DNA from: Mycobacterium colombiense CECT 3035
GTDB lineage: Bacteria > Actinomycetota > Actinomycetes > Mycobacteriales > Mycobacteriaceae
Direction of reading: 5' to 3'
DNA length: 64,000 nt
Assembly (NCBI RefSeq): GCF_002105755.1
Contig: NZ_CP020821.1
Location: 1,240,001 to 1,304,000 of the forward strand
In this document: piece after piece, positions 42,995-51,338 of the stretch
Layout: every line of letters starts with the position of its first letter
Position numbering within the stretch: the stretch's first letter is position 1
Program-made: the position numbers and the translations under genes
The notes under the pieces: model-generated
Database searches by the model: none
The model's input: the letters and a program-made list of their open reading frames with translations, nothing else
What the model was told of the DNA's origin: nothing

Positions 42995-43467
42995 TCGCTC
43001 GGCCGGTCGGAGTGGCCAATGCGGTCAAGCTCGCGTACCCCACTGGCCTCCCAGCTCTGTGCGGTTGGGGCGAGCCGTCGGCGGCGCGCGATGGCCCTGA
43101 CCGCGCTAACGCCGGCAGCGCAACCCAAGCCAGCGATGACAAGCGGTTCCCACCAGGTGTCTTTGATGACAAATTCACCGGTTCGGTGGACCTCGACGTC
43201 GTGACCGACGTCTGGAGACGAGGCACCGCTGATGATCACCGACCCGTTCGGCGCGCCGCTTGCGTGCGCGGAACAGTTATTGATGGGCACGTTGACACTA
43301 TCCGCCCCGTTGTCCCAGCAGTTGTCGACTGTCACTCGAGCGGGAACGCCGTAGTGCTGATTCCATACCAGGAACGTCGCGATGGCTAACAGCGCGAGCG
43401 AAGCGACGAACAAGCCCACGCTCGTGAGGAGTCGAGGACGAGCGCCTCTTTGGCCGGGCCGTGTCAT
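42991..43467 (-). CDS. Two-pass membrane protein of unknown function
   Basis: A 158-residue protein. Helix 1 (LLTSVGLFVASLALLAIATF) is at about 14-33, an extracytoplasmic stretch of about 75 residues contains two cysteines (NCWDN; NNCSA) and several Asn, and helix 2 (PLVIAGLGCAAGVSAVRAIA) is near 115. A basic tail follows. Start at 43467 is supported by AGGAGGG six bases upstream. No family recognised. It opens the accessory island and overlaps the preceding plus-strand gene by 4 bp at the 3' ends. Confidence 0.7.
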   Translation of the reverse strand: MTRPGQRGARPRLLTSVGLFVASLALLAIATFLVWNQHYGVPARVTVDNCWDNGADSVNVPINNCSAHASGAPNGSVIISGASSPDVGHDVEVHRTGEFVIKDTWWEPLVIAGLGCAAGVSAVRAIARRRRLAPTAQSWEASGVRELDRIGHSDRPSD

Positions 43468-43519
43468 CGTGGTCCCTCCTGATAGCGGTTTGCTGAAATC
43501 GGCGTGGTGTTGCCGGTGT

Positions 43520-44575
43520 CTAGGTTGTGGGCGACCGCCGCATGTCTTCCAGATGCGGGGCCAGCCCGAATTTCTCGGCGAGCGTTCGCCAATCCGCCGC
43601 CGAGACCACATATGCCGGGCGGTCATTCGGCCGATGCGCATCACCGCGCCACGAAAATCGAAATTGCGACCCCACCAAGTCGAGGCATCCGATGGTCACC
43701 GGCGGCACACCGGGAACACCCACGACCAGGCCAGGGATCGCGGCGTAGTCATACGTGCTGCCGTCACCGCTCGTGACGCTATCGGGTTGGTAGATCGCCG
43801 GAGTCGCGGTTACCTGCGCACGCGACGCCGAGCCACTGGGCGTATCGCGGTTCGGGTCGATCACCCGGATCGCGTCGTCGTCCACGTCAAGGATCAGGCT
43901 CGGCTGCGAGAGTGATCGCTGAAGCTGTAGGTGTTTTCGGAAGGCGAACGACCCCATCTGTTCGGCCAGATAGGGGTTGGGAAACAGCAGACACCGAGTC
44001 GCTTCCCCTGGCGCAGGCCCGCGCACATCGGCTCCACCCTGCCGCCCGCCCGCGGTGAGAAGCTCATCGAACTCTGCGTCCCACAACCAGGCGTCGACCG
44101 CCTGGACCGGCGGCGCGTCGAGCCGTGTCGAGGAGGCAATGCGACGATCTCGTCCGCCGAGAACAAAGCGGTGAGAGCCAGACCGAAGGTGAAGCGCCAC
44201 ACCCATGTTCACCCATGGGCCCAGCGTCGCATCGGCGAATGAAAAGACATCACCCGGCCACCGATCGATGCTCAGGCCTTCGTTCGTCACGCCAACGAGG
44301 ACCTTTTGGCGCGAACGCCACCACGCGTAGGCCAACCAGGCCAGGGGGACCAGCATGATGATCGCGGTTCCCGCGCCCAGGCCGACCCCGATCCCGGTAC
44401 CCACGCCCGCGCCGGCGCCCACGCCCACCCCGGCCACCAAACCGACGCCGATCGCCAAGCCGTATACGGCGTTGAGAGTTCGCTTCCCGGTGGCGAATTC
44501 ATTCATTGTGGCGGACACGGATGCAGGGGATGCCACGAACTGGCGCGGCGCGGACGGGCTGTCGTTGACTCGCAT
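43520..44575 (-). CDS. Membrane protein with glycine-dipeptide repeats, function unknown
   Basis: A 351-residue protein. An N-terminal hydrophobic region (about 38-85) is almost wholly Gly-Val/Gly-Ala/Gly-Ile dipeptides (GVGVGAGAGVGTGIGVGLGAG), then a second hydrophobic run IIMLVPLAWLAYAWW. The cytosolic-looking remainder (about 250 residues) has no recognised domain. Start at 44575 (MRVNDSPSAPRQFVAS) follows GGGAGGA; the GTG five codons upstream would bury that site. Same strand as the two-pass protein, 52 bp upstream of it, so probably one unit. Confidence 0.65.
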   Translation of the reverse strand: MRVNDSPSAPRQFVASPASVSATMNEFATGKRTLNAVYGLAIGVGLVAGVGVGAGAGVGTGIGVGLGAGTAIIMLVPLAWLAYAWWRSRQKVLVGVTNEGLSIDRWPGDVFSFADATLGPWVNMGVALHLRSGSHRFVLGGRDRRIASSTRLDAPPVQAVDAWLWDAEFDELLTAGGRQGGADVRGPAPGEATRCLLFPNPYLAEQMGSFAFRKHLQLQRSLSQPSLILDVDDDAIRVIDPNRDTPSGSASRAQVTATPAIYQPDSVTSGDGSTYDYAAIPGLVVGVPGVPPVTIGCLDLVGSQFRFSWRGDAHRPNDRPAYVVSAADWRTLAEKFGLAPHLEDMRRSPTT

Positions 44576-44730
44576 CCCGATTCCTCCCACTGACTGTTTG
44601 CCGGCCCCCGGGGCCGGTGACGCCGAACGCTGCGGAACAAGACGCGTCAGGGCGGTGTCGCGGCTACAGTGAGAGCCGCATCATGTCCGGACGTGCGGTT
44701 GCTGCGGCCGCGGCGGCCCGCCCGGGGCGC

Positions 44731-44788
44731 GTGTGTGTAGTGTGCGCCGGCGGGGCGGCGCGGTTGATGGGCAATTGGGCCCATTTTT
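44731..44788 (-). repeat. Island hairpin repeat, copy 1 (inverted, in the luxR leader)
   Basis: Reverse-oriented copy of a sequence seen again at 47475 and 48161. Core dyad ATGGGC (44767-44772), AATTGG, GCCCAT (44779-44784), then TTTTT on the plus strand. This makes it an intrinsic-terminator-like hairpin 54 bp before the luxR start. The shared flank is CGGTT plus the GC-rich GTGTGCGCCGGCGGGG. Confidence 0.8.
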
Positions 44789-44841
44789 CTGGCACCCGGC
44801 ACAGACGGCACCGTGGGTCTTGGCGGAACGAGGCGGCGCCT

Positions 44842-47460
44842 GTGGAGGGCTTACTGGAGCGCTCGGCGGTGCTCGCCGAGCTGGGCAACGTGGCGCGGCA
44901 GGTTGCCCGCGGCGGGGCCGGGCGTCTGGTTTTGGTGCGGGGGGAGGCCGGGGTCGGAAAGACCGCGGTGCTGGATCACTTTGGCGCCGGCCTGGATTCG
45001 TCGATGCGGGTGCTGCGGGGCTGGTGTGATCCGCTGGTCGCGCCGCGCCCGTTGGGGCCGCTGATCGACGCGTTGGCCGGGGTGGGTCCCGCCGCGGCCG
45101 GCGCGCTGGACGCGGCGATCCAATCTGGTGACACCGGCGTGCTCTACCGGCGGCTGCTGTCGGTGTTGCGCGACGGGCACAGCTGGGTGTGGGTGATCGA
45201 AGACGCCCATTGGGCCGATGGCGCCACGCTGGATCTGCTGCGCTTCCTGGCCCGGCGCACCGAGTCGCTGCCGCTGCTGCTGGTGGTGTCCTACCGCGAC
45301 GATGAACTTGACCGACAGCACCCGCTGTCGGTCGCCCTGGGGGACGTGGCCACATGCGCGGCGGTGCGCCGCATCGGGCTCGAGCCGCTGAGCCGCCATG
45401 CGGTGGCACAGCTGGCCACCGGCAGCGGGGTCAACGCCGAGCAGCTACACGAACTGACTGGGGGTAACCCGTTTTTCGTCACCGAGGTGCTGGCCGCCGG
45501 CCCGGCCGCGCTGACCCGGCAGGGCTTGCCCCGCAGCATCGCCGAAGCCGTGCGCGGCCGGCTGGCCCGCCTGTCGCCGGCCGCGCGCGAGACCGCTGCT
45601 GCCGTAGCGGTCTGCGGCCCACGCGCCGCTGTTGCCCTGGTGGAAAATGTCTGCTCCGCGGCCGGGGTCGGGCTGGCCGAATGCCTCGACGCCGGGGTGC
45701 TGGTCGAAGGGCACGACGTCATCGACTTCCGCCACGAACTGGCCCGCCGCGCCACCTCCGACCAGATCTCCAGCTACCAGCGCCGAGCGTTGCATAAACG
45801 GGCACTGGCGGTGCTGGCCGAACCACCCATCGATCCGGATACCTTGGCGGCGTTGGCGTTTCACGCCGAACAGGCCAGCGATACTGACGCCGTCATCCGT
45901 TATGGGCCCGCGGCCGCCGAGCGTGCGTCGGCGCTTGGCGCGAACCGGGAAGCCGCCGAGCTATACGAGCTCACGCTGCGCCACGCCGATAGCGTCCCGG
46001 TCGAACAAAAGGTGCGCTGGATGGAGCAGCACGCGGTGACCTGCTATCTGTGCGGGCTCGCCGAGGCGGCGGTGTCGTCGTGGCGCGAGGCGATCCGCTG
46101 GCGTCTCGCGTTGGGCGATCCGCTCGGCCAAAGCGAGAATCTGCGCTGGATGTCCCATGAGCTATGGGGCATGGGCCGCGTAAGCGAGGCCTTCGATGCT
46201 GCACAAGCCGCGTTAGAGCTGGTGAAAGACGCCGGACCGAGTCCGCAGCTGGGCTGGGCGCTGGCCAACTTGGCCGAGTTCGGGAGCTGGGGTTTCGACC
46301 CGGGCGCCGTTGATTACGCCGCCCAAGCCATCGCCTTGGGAACGCGCATCGGTGATAACGCCCTGGTTATCCGGGCCCGCGCTGCTGCCGCGACGGCACA
46401 GATCCTCACCACCAACACCGGTTGGGAACAGCTGGAAGCGACGTGGCGGGACGCGATGGCGACCGAAGCTCGCGGCGAACATGCCGGACTGCTGGCGACT
46501 CTCGTTTGCTTGCTGGCGGCGATGCACCACGACATCGATCGCGCCGATCGCTACATCACCGACTCGCTCGCCTACTGCCGTGACCACAACGTGTTCACCT
46601 TCGAGGCCTTAATCGTCGGGGTCGATGCGATGGTGCGGCTGCATCGCGGCGACTGGGACCACGCCCGCACAGCTGCCGAAGATCTGCTCACCCGGCCAGG
46701 CCTGGCCGCAGTGAACCGGATTCTGCCGCAACTCATCCTCGCCCTGATCCATGCGCGGCGCGGCCAGCACTCCGCCGTCACGCTGCTTGATGACGCCGTA
46801 GCCGGCGCCGAAACGGAGCACCTTCGGTTCTTCTCGGTGTGGGCAGCGCGCGCCGAGGCGGCCTGGCTGGCCGGCAATGACGACAACTGCCGCAGCGAAG
46901 CCCACGCAGGGCTGGCCACCACGGGTGCCCACGGTGACCCCTGGCTGGTCGGAGCGCTGCACCGCTGGCTGTATCTGGCCGGCGGCTGGTCCGTGGCCGA
47001 CGGCGGCGACCCACGCACACCGTTCGAGTCAGAGATCCGCGGCGACTGGCAGGCCGCCGTCCAGGAATGGCAGCGGCGCGGCTGCCCCTACGAGGCGGCG
47101 ATCGCCCAACTCGGCGGCGATATCGCCGCCGTGCAATCGGCGCTGGCCACCTTCGGCAGCCTCGGCGCCAAGGCCGCCGCACGGCGCGCACGGCAACGCC
47201 TCGCCGAGTTGCGTGGGCCCACCCGCCGCAGCCGCCGCGCCGACATCCTCGTCGACCCCGACGGGCTAACCCGCCGCGAAAGAGAAATACTGTCCCTGAT
47301 CGCCGCTGGCCACAGCAACGCCGACATCGCCACCGAACTCACCATCAGCCACAGAACCGTCGCGCACCATGTCGCGGCGATCCTGGCCAAGCTGGGCGTG
47401 GACAACCGCATCCAGGCCGCCGCCCGCGCTCTGCAGCGCCAAACCGCCTCAGGGCTCTGA
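44842..47460 (+). CDS. LuxR-family regulator with N-terminal AAA/STAND ATPase (LAL type)
   Basis: An 872-residue regulator. Walker A GEAGVGKT is at 34-41, Walker B-like VWVIEDAHWADGATLDLLRF at about 115, and STAND-like helices (HELTGGNPFFVTEVLAAGP) follow. A long alpha-helical, TPR-like middle runs from about 390 to 790. A LuxR/FixJ HTH is at the C-terminus, about 806-868 (LTRREREILSLIAAGHSNAD then IATELTISHRTVAHHVAAIL). GTG at 44842, eight bases after GAGG, is preferred over upstream starts that would read through the repeat. It probably controls the adjacent secreted-protein genes. That is inference from position. Confidence 0.88.
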   Translation: MEGLLERSAVLAELGNVARQVARGGAGRLVLVRGEAGVGKTAVLDHFGAGLDSSMRVLRGWCDPLVAPRPLGPLIDALAGVGPAAAGALDAAIQSGDTGVLYRRLLSVLRDGHSWVWVIEDAHWADGATLDLLRFLARRTESLPLLLVVSYRDDELDRQHPLSVALGDVATCAAVRRIGLEPLSRHAVAQLATGSGVNAEQLHELTGGNPFFVTEVLAAGPAALTRQGLPRSIAEAVRGRLARLSPAARETAAAVAVCGPRAAVALVENVCSAAGVGLAECLDAGVLVEGHDVIDFRHELARRATSDQISSYQRRALHKRALAVLAEPPIDPDTLAALAFHAEQASDTDAVIRYGPAAAERASALGANREAAELYELTLRHADSVPVEQKVRWMEQHAVTCYLCGLAEAAVSSWREAIRWRLALGDPLGQSENLRWMSHELWGMGRVSEAFDAAQAALELVKDAGPSPQLGWALANLAEFGSWGFDPGAVDYAAQAIALGTRIGDNALVIRARAAAATAQILTTNTGWEQLEATWRDAMATEARGEHAGLLATLVCLLAAMHHDIDRADRYITDSLAYCRDHNVFTFEALIVGVDAMVRLHRGDWDHARTAAEDLLTRPGLAAVNRILPQLILALIHARRGQHSAVTLLDDAVAGAETEHLRFFSVWAARAEAAWLAGNDDNCRSEAHAGLATTGAHGDPWLVGALHRWLYLAGGWSVADGGDPRTPFESEIRGDWQAAVQEWQRRGCPYEAAIAQLGGDIAAVQSALATFGSLGAKAAARRARQRLAELRGPTRRSRRADILVDPDGLTRREREILSLIAAGHSNADIATELTISHRTVAHHVAAILAKLGVDNRIQAAARALQRQTASGL

Positions 47461-47474
47461 CTCGACGTCTCGCG

Positions 47475-47545
47475 TCAAAAAATGGGCCTACTTGCCCATC
47501 AACCGCGCCCGCCCGCCGGCGCACACTACGCACAGGCGTCCCGGG
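47475..47545 (+). repeat. Island hairpin repeat, copy 2 (downstream of luxR)
   Basis: Starts 15 bp past the luxR stop. AAAAAATGGGC (dyad 47482-47487), CTACTT, GCCCAT (47494-47499), CAACCGCGCCCGCCCGCC and then GCACACTACG. Together with copy 1 it brackets the luxR gene as an inverted pair. Similarity to copy 3 continues weakly to a shared CCCCACCG and GAGCCGGCAC, about 47583-47610. Confidence 0.8.
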
Positions 47546-47801
47546 GCGAGCCGCCCGGATATGCCATGTCCGCCAACTGAAACCCCACCGAAGGCAGGGA
47601 GCCGGCACATCATCAATCACACGGCAGCGACCCACCGGCCTGCCGATCGCTGCCGCAGCGGCCACCATCACGCCGCCATCGCATAAACGGGAACTGAACG
47701 CACGACCACACGTGAACTCATGATCGCCTTGGCCAACGTGGCGAACCTGGTTGCCGCCCTGGCGAATTGGGGTACGGGAACGGATAACGAAGGAAAACAG
47801 C
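47546..47801. other. Gene-free stretch downstream of luxR
   Basis: No supportable coding sequence. The left end retains similarity to the leader of the second secreted-protein gene (CCCCACCG, GAGCCGGCAC), without the following signal peptide. It may be the leader of a lost paralogue. The right end carries the promoter and AGGAAA ribosome site of the first secreted protein. Confidence 0.5.
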
Positions 47802-48146
47802 ATGAACACCAAGCACACCCCGAAGACAATCATCGCGAGGGCACTGCTGTCAGGCGGCGTCGCCGTGGCCCTTTTAGGCGTCGGAGCCGCTACCGCCCGA
47901 GCCGACCCATATCCGCATGCGGTGTGCAACGGCATGGCCTGCAGCTACGTGTGGTGTCCGGGCATGCCATTGCCGCAGCCGAATCATGGGCCGCCAGATT
48001 GGGACATGAACGTCTGCCACCACTTTATGGTCGGCAAGCTCGCTCCGAATTCCCCGCCGTGGGCTACTAACGGGGGACAAAATAGGCAAGTTAGCCCGAT
48101 GCTGATTGAGGGCGATCCAGGTCCTTGCCCCGGTTGTGTGAGCTAA
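47802..48146 (+). CDS. Small secreted cysteine-containing protein, paralogue 1
   Basis: A 114-residue protein with a Sec signal peptide (KTIIARALLSGGVAVALLGV, cleavage likely after ARA near residue 31). The mature chain has MACSYVWCPGMPLP, then DWDMNVCHHFMVG: the W-C-P-G and W-D-x-x-V-C-H motifs shared with the two downstream paralogues. Extra cysteines end the chain (GPCPGCVS). No enzyme signature. Start at 47802 is backed by AGGAAA ten bases upstream. Function unknown; export and paired cysteines suggest a stable extracellular or envelope protein. Confidence 0.8.
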   Translation: MNTKHTPKTIIARALLSGGVAVALLGVGAATARADPYPHAVCNGMACSYVWCPGMPLPQPNHGPPDWDMNVCHHFMVGKLAPNSPPWATNGGQNRQVSPMLIEGDPGPCPGCVS

Positions 48147-48160
48147 CCCTGTTTCGGGTG

Positions 48161-48245
48161 TCAAAAATGGGCCCAATTGCCCATCAACCGCGCCCGCCCG
48201 CCGACGCACACTCTTAACTACACACACGCCCCGGCCCCGCTGCCG
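48161..48245 (+). repeat. Island hairpin repeat, copy 3 (between secreted paralogues 1 and 2)
   Basis: Begins 15 bp past the stop of paralogue 1, the same spacing as copy 2 after luxR. AAAAATGGGC (dyad 48167-48172), CCAATT, GCCCAT (48179-48184), CAACCGCGCCCGCCCGCC, ACGCACACT, then CACACACGCCCCGG, which also matches the outer part of copy 1. The hairpin core is identical to copy 1. Confidence 0.8.
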
Positions 48246-48300
48246 GGATGCGTCCGGTTCTGCCGACCGAAGACCCCACCGGAGACAAAGGAGCCGGCAC

Positions 48301-48717
48301 GTGAACACCGAGCACAACCTGAAGAGGATTATCGCCAGGACACTCCTGTCAGGCGGCGTCGCGGTGGCGGCCTTGGGCCTGGCCGCAGGTACCGCCGAAG
48401 CCGACCGCGGATTCATGCCGTCGATCCATGGCCTCTTGCCCGAAGACGGGCCCGTGCCGCCGGGCGCATCCGGGCCGTACAAATGTTGCCCCGGAGATGG
48501 AATGGGAATTCGCGGAGCGACCGGCCACGGCTGCCCGCCCGGTTCACAGGGGCTTGGCGTCAACTGGGACAGGTCTGTGTGCCACACCTGGTGGGGCGTC
48601 CTCTGGGGTCACGGAAACGTTGACACCAGTGTGTGGGAGGGAACCGATCCGCCGCCGCCGGAGGCGACGCAGAAGCCACCGTGCGGGTTCCCCTTCATGT
48701 GCTCGGGGACGCCGTGA
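48301..48717 (+). CDS. Small secreted cysteine-containing protein, paralogue 2
   Basis: A 138-residue product starting with GTG at 48301, behind AAAGGAG. The signal peptide (KRIIARTLLSGGVAVAALGL, ending AEA) is nearly the same as in paralogue 1. The mature part has KCCPGDGMGIRG, then VNWDRSVCHTWWGVLWGHGN, which repeats the paralogue family's C-P-G and W-D-x-x-V-C-H-x-W elements, then a Pro-rich tail with two cysteines. No domain recognised. The identical signal peptide and different mature sequence suggest duplication followed by diversification. Confidence 0.82.
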   Translation: MNTEHNLKRIIARTLLSGGVAVAALGLAAGTAEADRGFMPSIHGLLPEDGPVPPGASGPYKCCPGDGMGIRGATGHGCPPGSQGLGVNWDRSVCHTWWGVLWGHGNVDTSVWEGTDPPPPEATQKPPCGFPFMCSGTP

Positions 48718-48927
48718 TGCGCACCGCGCGAATATGGCCCCGCGCTGTGGACCGAATTACGTTGTCTGACGGATCTATTCAGCCGCCGTGGTTGCCAGCC
48801 GACGGGCATGGCTTTGGCCGATTGTTGGGATCGGTAGTGCACCGAAGGCTTGTGTACTTAGTCGAGTAGCAGCCAATTGTTCCTGGGTGTTCGTCAGCAG
48901 CAAACCGTCCGGAAAGGACGTGAGGCC

Positions 48928-49323
48928 ATGTCACATCATCGTCCAAAGAAGGCCATCACCAGCGCGCTTGTATCGGGTAGTGCGGCAGTCCTATTCGCGT
49001 TGTCGGCAGGTCCGGCCCATGCCGACACGTTTTCTCCGCAGCCGCACAACTGGTGTCCTGGTCAGGGGTTGCCGTTCCGCGGCATCCAATGGGACATGGG
49101 TGTGTGCCATACCTGGTATGAGGTCCCGTTCGGCCAGGGCAATGTGCGGATGGTCGACACACACGGAAATCCGGTGAACAGCTTCGTGTCGGCGGACACT
49201 CCGGCCCCGGTGTTCACACCTCCACCGTCGCCGCCGCCACCACCCCCGCATCCCTTCTGCACCCCGCGCGGCAACCTGATCATCATCCCGCCCATCTGCG
49301 ACGAGATCGGCGTGCCCGACTGA
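48928..49323 (+). CDS. Small secreted cysteine-containing protein, paralogue 3
   Basis: A 131-residue product with a signal peptide (KAITSALVSGSAAVLFALSA, cleavage after AHA near 30). NWCPGQGLPFRGIQWDMGVC and VCHTWYEVPFGQGNVRMVD are the clearest version of the family motif. A proline run (PSPPPPPPHPF) and a Cys pair end the protein. Start at 48928 (MSHHRPKK) follows GGAAAGGACGTGAGG. More diverged than paralogues 1 and 2 and not preceded by the hairpin repeat. Confidence 0.82.
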   Translation: MSHHRPKKAITSALVSGSAAVLFALSAGPAHADTFSPQPHNWCPGQGLPFRGIQWDMGVCHTWYEVPFGQGNVRMVDTHGNPVNSFVSADTPAPVFTPPPSPPPPPPHPFCTPRGNLIIIPPICDEIGVPD

Positions 49324-49325
49324 CC

Positions 49326-50558
49326 TCAGCCGAGCAGGTCGGCCAACGACGACTGCGGGTCGCACAGTTTGTCGACGTCGACCGGCGCCTGGGCCCGGAT
49401 CAACGCCTTGACGTCGTCGAGCACATCCCAGACGTTGACGTTCATTCCGGCCAGCACCCGGTCGTCGCCGTCGAGCCAGAACGCGACGAATTCACGGCCG
49501 GCGACGTCGCCGCGGAACACCACCCGCTCGGAGTCGGGCGCGTGCCCGGCGTATTCCATGCCGAGGTCGTATTGGTCGGTGAAGAAATACGGCAACTCCG
49601 CGTATTCGCCTGGCGTGCCCAGCATTCCGGCCACCGCGACCGCGGGCTGCTTGAGCGCGTTGGCCCAGTGCTCGGTGCGGATTTGGGTGCCGAAGAGCGG
49701 GTGCTGGGCCGCGGCGATGTCGCCGACGGCATAGATGTCGGGGTCGCTGGTGCGCAACGAGGCATCGACGAGCACCCCGCCGTCGCCCATCGACAGCCCC
49801 GCCTGCGCGGCGAGTTCGGTGTTCGGCTTGGCGCCGACGGCCACCAGCACGGCGTCGGCCGTGATCGCCGCCCCGTCGCGGGTCCGCACTCCGGTCGCCG
49901 CCCCGTTCGCCCGGGTGATCTCCTCGACCTCGGTCTCGAGCCGCAGGTCCACGCCGTGCTCGCGATGCAGGGTGGCGAACACCTCGCCGACGGTTTCGCC
50001 GAGCGCGGCAAGCAGCGGTTGCCTGGCCGCCTCGATCACGGTGACCTCGACCCCGCGCTGACGGGCGCCGGCCGCGACTTCCAGCCCGATCCATCCGGCG
50101 CCGACGACGGCCAGCGACGCGCCCTCGGTCAGAACGGAATCCAACGCCACCGCGTCTTCGTAGGTGCGCAGGTAATGGACGCCGCCGGCGTCCGAGCCCG
50201 GTATCGGGGGGCGCCGCGACGCCGAGCCGGTCGCCAGCAGCAGCTTGTCGTAACCGACGGTGGTGCCGTCCGCGAGACCCACGGTGTGGCCGGCGGCGTC
50301 CAGATCCGACACCCGGGTGCCCAGCCGCAAGTCGACGTTGTTATCCCGGTACCAGTCGGAGTTGCGGACGGTGAAATCGGTCAACGACTTCTTGCCGGCC
50401 AGATACTCCTTCGACAGTGGGGGCCGCTCGTAGGGCAGATGCTCCTCGTCGGCGAATACCACGATGTGACCATCGAAGTTGTTGTCGCGCAATGCTTCTA
50501 CGGCTTTAGCCGCCGCAAGCCCGCCGCCGACGATCACGAAGCTGGTCGAACCGGCCAT
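49326..50558 (-). CDS. FAD-dependent ferredoxin/rubredoxin reductase-like oxidoreductase (Rv1869c-like)
   Basis: A 410-residue flavoprotein. FAD motif FVIVGGGLAAAKAVEALRD at the N-terminus, NADH motif LAVVGAGWIGLEVAAGARQR at about 150, DIYAVGDIAAAQHPLFG for the second FAD contact, and a C-terminal reductase domain. This matches the putidaredoxin/ferredoxin reductase group that passes electrons to oxygenase or P450 partners; no such partner is adjacent. The tail-to-tail boundary with secreted paralogue 3 (2 bp) marks the right edge of the accessory island. Confidence 0.9.
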   Translation of the reverse strand: MAGSTSFVIVGGGLAAAKAVEALRDNNFDGHIVVFADEEHLPYERPPLSKEYLAGKKSLTDFTVRNSDWYRDNNVDLRLGTRVSDLDAAGHTVGLADGTTVGYDKLLLATGSASRRPPIPGSDAGGVHYLRTYEDAVALDSVLTEGASLAVVGAGWIGLEVAAGARQRGVEVTVIEAARQPLLAALGETVGEVFATLHREHGVDLRLETEVEEITRANGAATGVRTRDGAAITADAVLVAVGAKPNTELAAQAGLSMGDGGVLVDASLRTSDPDIYAVGDIAAAQHPLFGTQIRTEHWANALKQPAVAVAGMLGTPGEYAELPYFFTDQYDLGMEYAGHAPDSERVVFRGDVAGREFVAFWLDGDDRVLAGMNVNVWDVLDDVKALIRAQAPVDVDKLCDPQSSLADLLG

Positions 50559-50605
50559 GATGGGCGCTCCCTTCCTTCGAAGGATTCCAGCCTACTCGCG
50601 AGCCT

Positions 50606-51331
50606 TCACCCCAACAGGTCGCGCAAGGCCAGCGCGTTGCGGACCGCATGCCCGCCCAGGTCGTTGTTGAAATACATCCACACGTCCCTGCCGTCGCGGT
50701 CCCACTGGGCGATGCGGTCGGCCCAGCGTCGCAGGTCGGCGCCGGAATAGGAGCCGGCATAGTTGGCGTCCGGATCCGGGCCGTGCATCCGGATGTACAC
50801 CAAATCGGTCGTCGCTCGGGGGATGCAGTCCAGTCCGAGCCCGCTCATCACCACGTAGGCGGCGCGTCGGCGTTCCAGTAACTCGAACACGGCGGGGTCA
50901 TTCCACGACGGGTGGCGCAATTCGACCGCGACGCGGATCGATTCGGGCATGCGGGCCAGGAAGGAATCCAGGCGCGCGTCGTCGCGCTGCTGCTCGGGGT
51001 GCAGCTGCACGAGCAGCACCCCGTGTCGATCACCCAGTAGCTGCCAGCAGCGCTCGAACCGCTCGATCCACGGCTCCGGTGAGGCCAGCCGCCGGTAGTG
51101 TGTCAGGCCGCGATGCGCCTTGACCGACATGGTGAAGCCGTCCGGAAGCTGCTGGCGCCAGCCGGTAAAGGTCGAATCCTGGGGCCAACGGTAGAAACTC
51201 GCGTTCAGCTCGACGGTGTCGAACACCTCGACGTAGCGGGCGAGCCGGCGTCCCGACGGCGTCCCGGTCGGGTACAGCACGTTGATCCAGTGGTTGTAGG
51301 ACCACCCCGAGGTGCCGATGCGTATGGTCAC
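50606..51331 (-). CDS. DUF72 (YecE-like) protein
   Basis: A 241-residue TIM-barrel family protein. IRIGTSGWSYNHWINVLYP at the N-terminus, VELNASFYRWPQDSTFTGWR, VLLVQLHPEQQRD and VYIRMHGPDPDANYAGSYSG are DUF72 hallmarks. The biochemical role of DUF72 is not established. It is 7 bp downstream of the HhH-GPD gene (51339) on the same strand, so probably cotranscribed. Confidence 0.9.
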   Translation of the reverse strand: MTIRIGTSGWSYNHWINVLYPTGTPSGRRLARYVEVFDTVELNASFYRWPQDSTFTGWRQQLPDGFTMSVKAHRGLTHYRRLASPEPWIERFERCWQLLGDRHGVLLVQLHPEQQRDDARLDSFLARMPESIRVAVELRHPSWNDPAVFELLERRRAAYVVMSGLGLDCIPRATTDLVYIRMHGPDPDANYAGSYSGADLRRWADRIAQWDRDGRDVWMYFNNDLGGHAVRNALALRDLLG

Positions 51332-51338
51332 GGGTCGC

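Noticed and set aside
44617..44841. N-terminal extension of the LuxR regulator
   Set aside because: It would translate through repeat copy 1 and its terminator-like hairpin; GAGG and GTG at 44842 are better placed.
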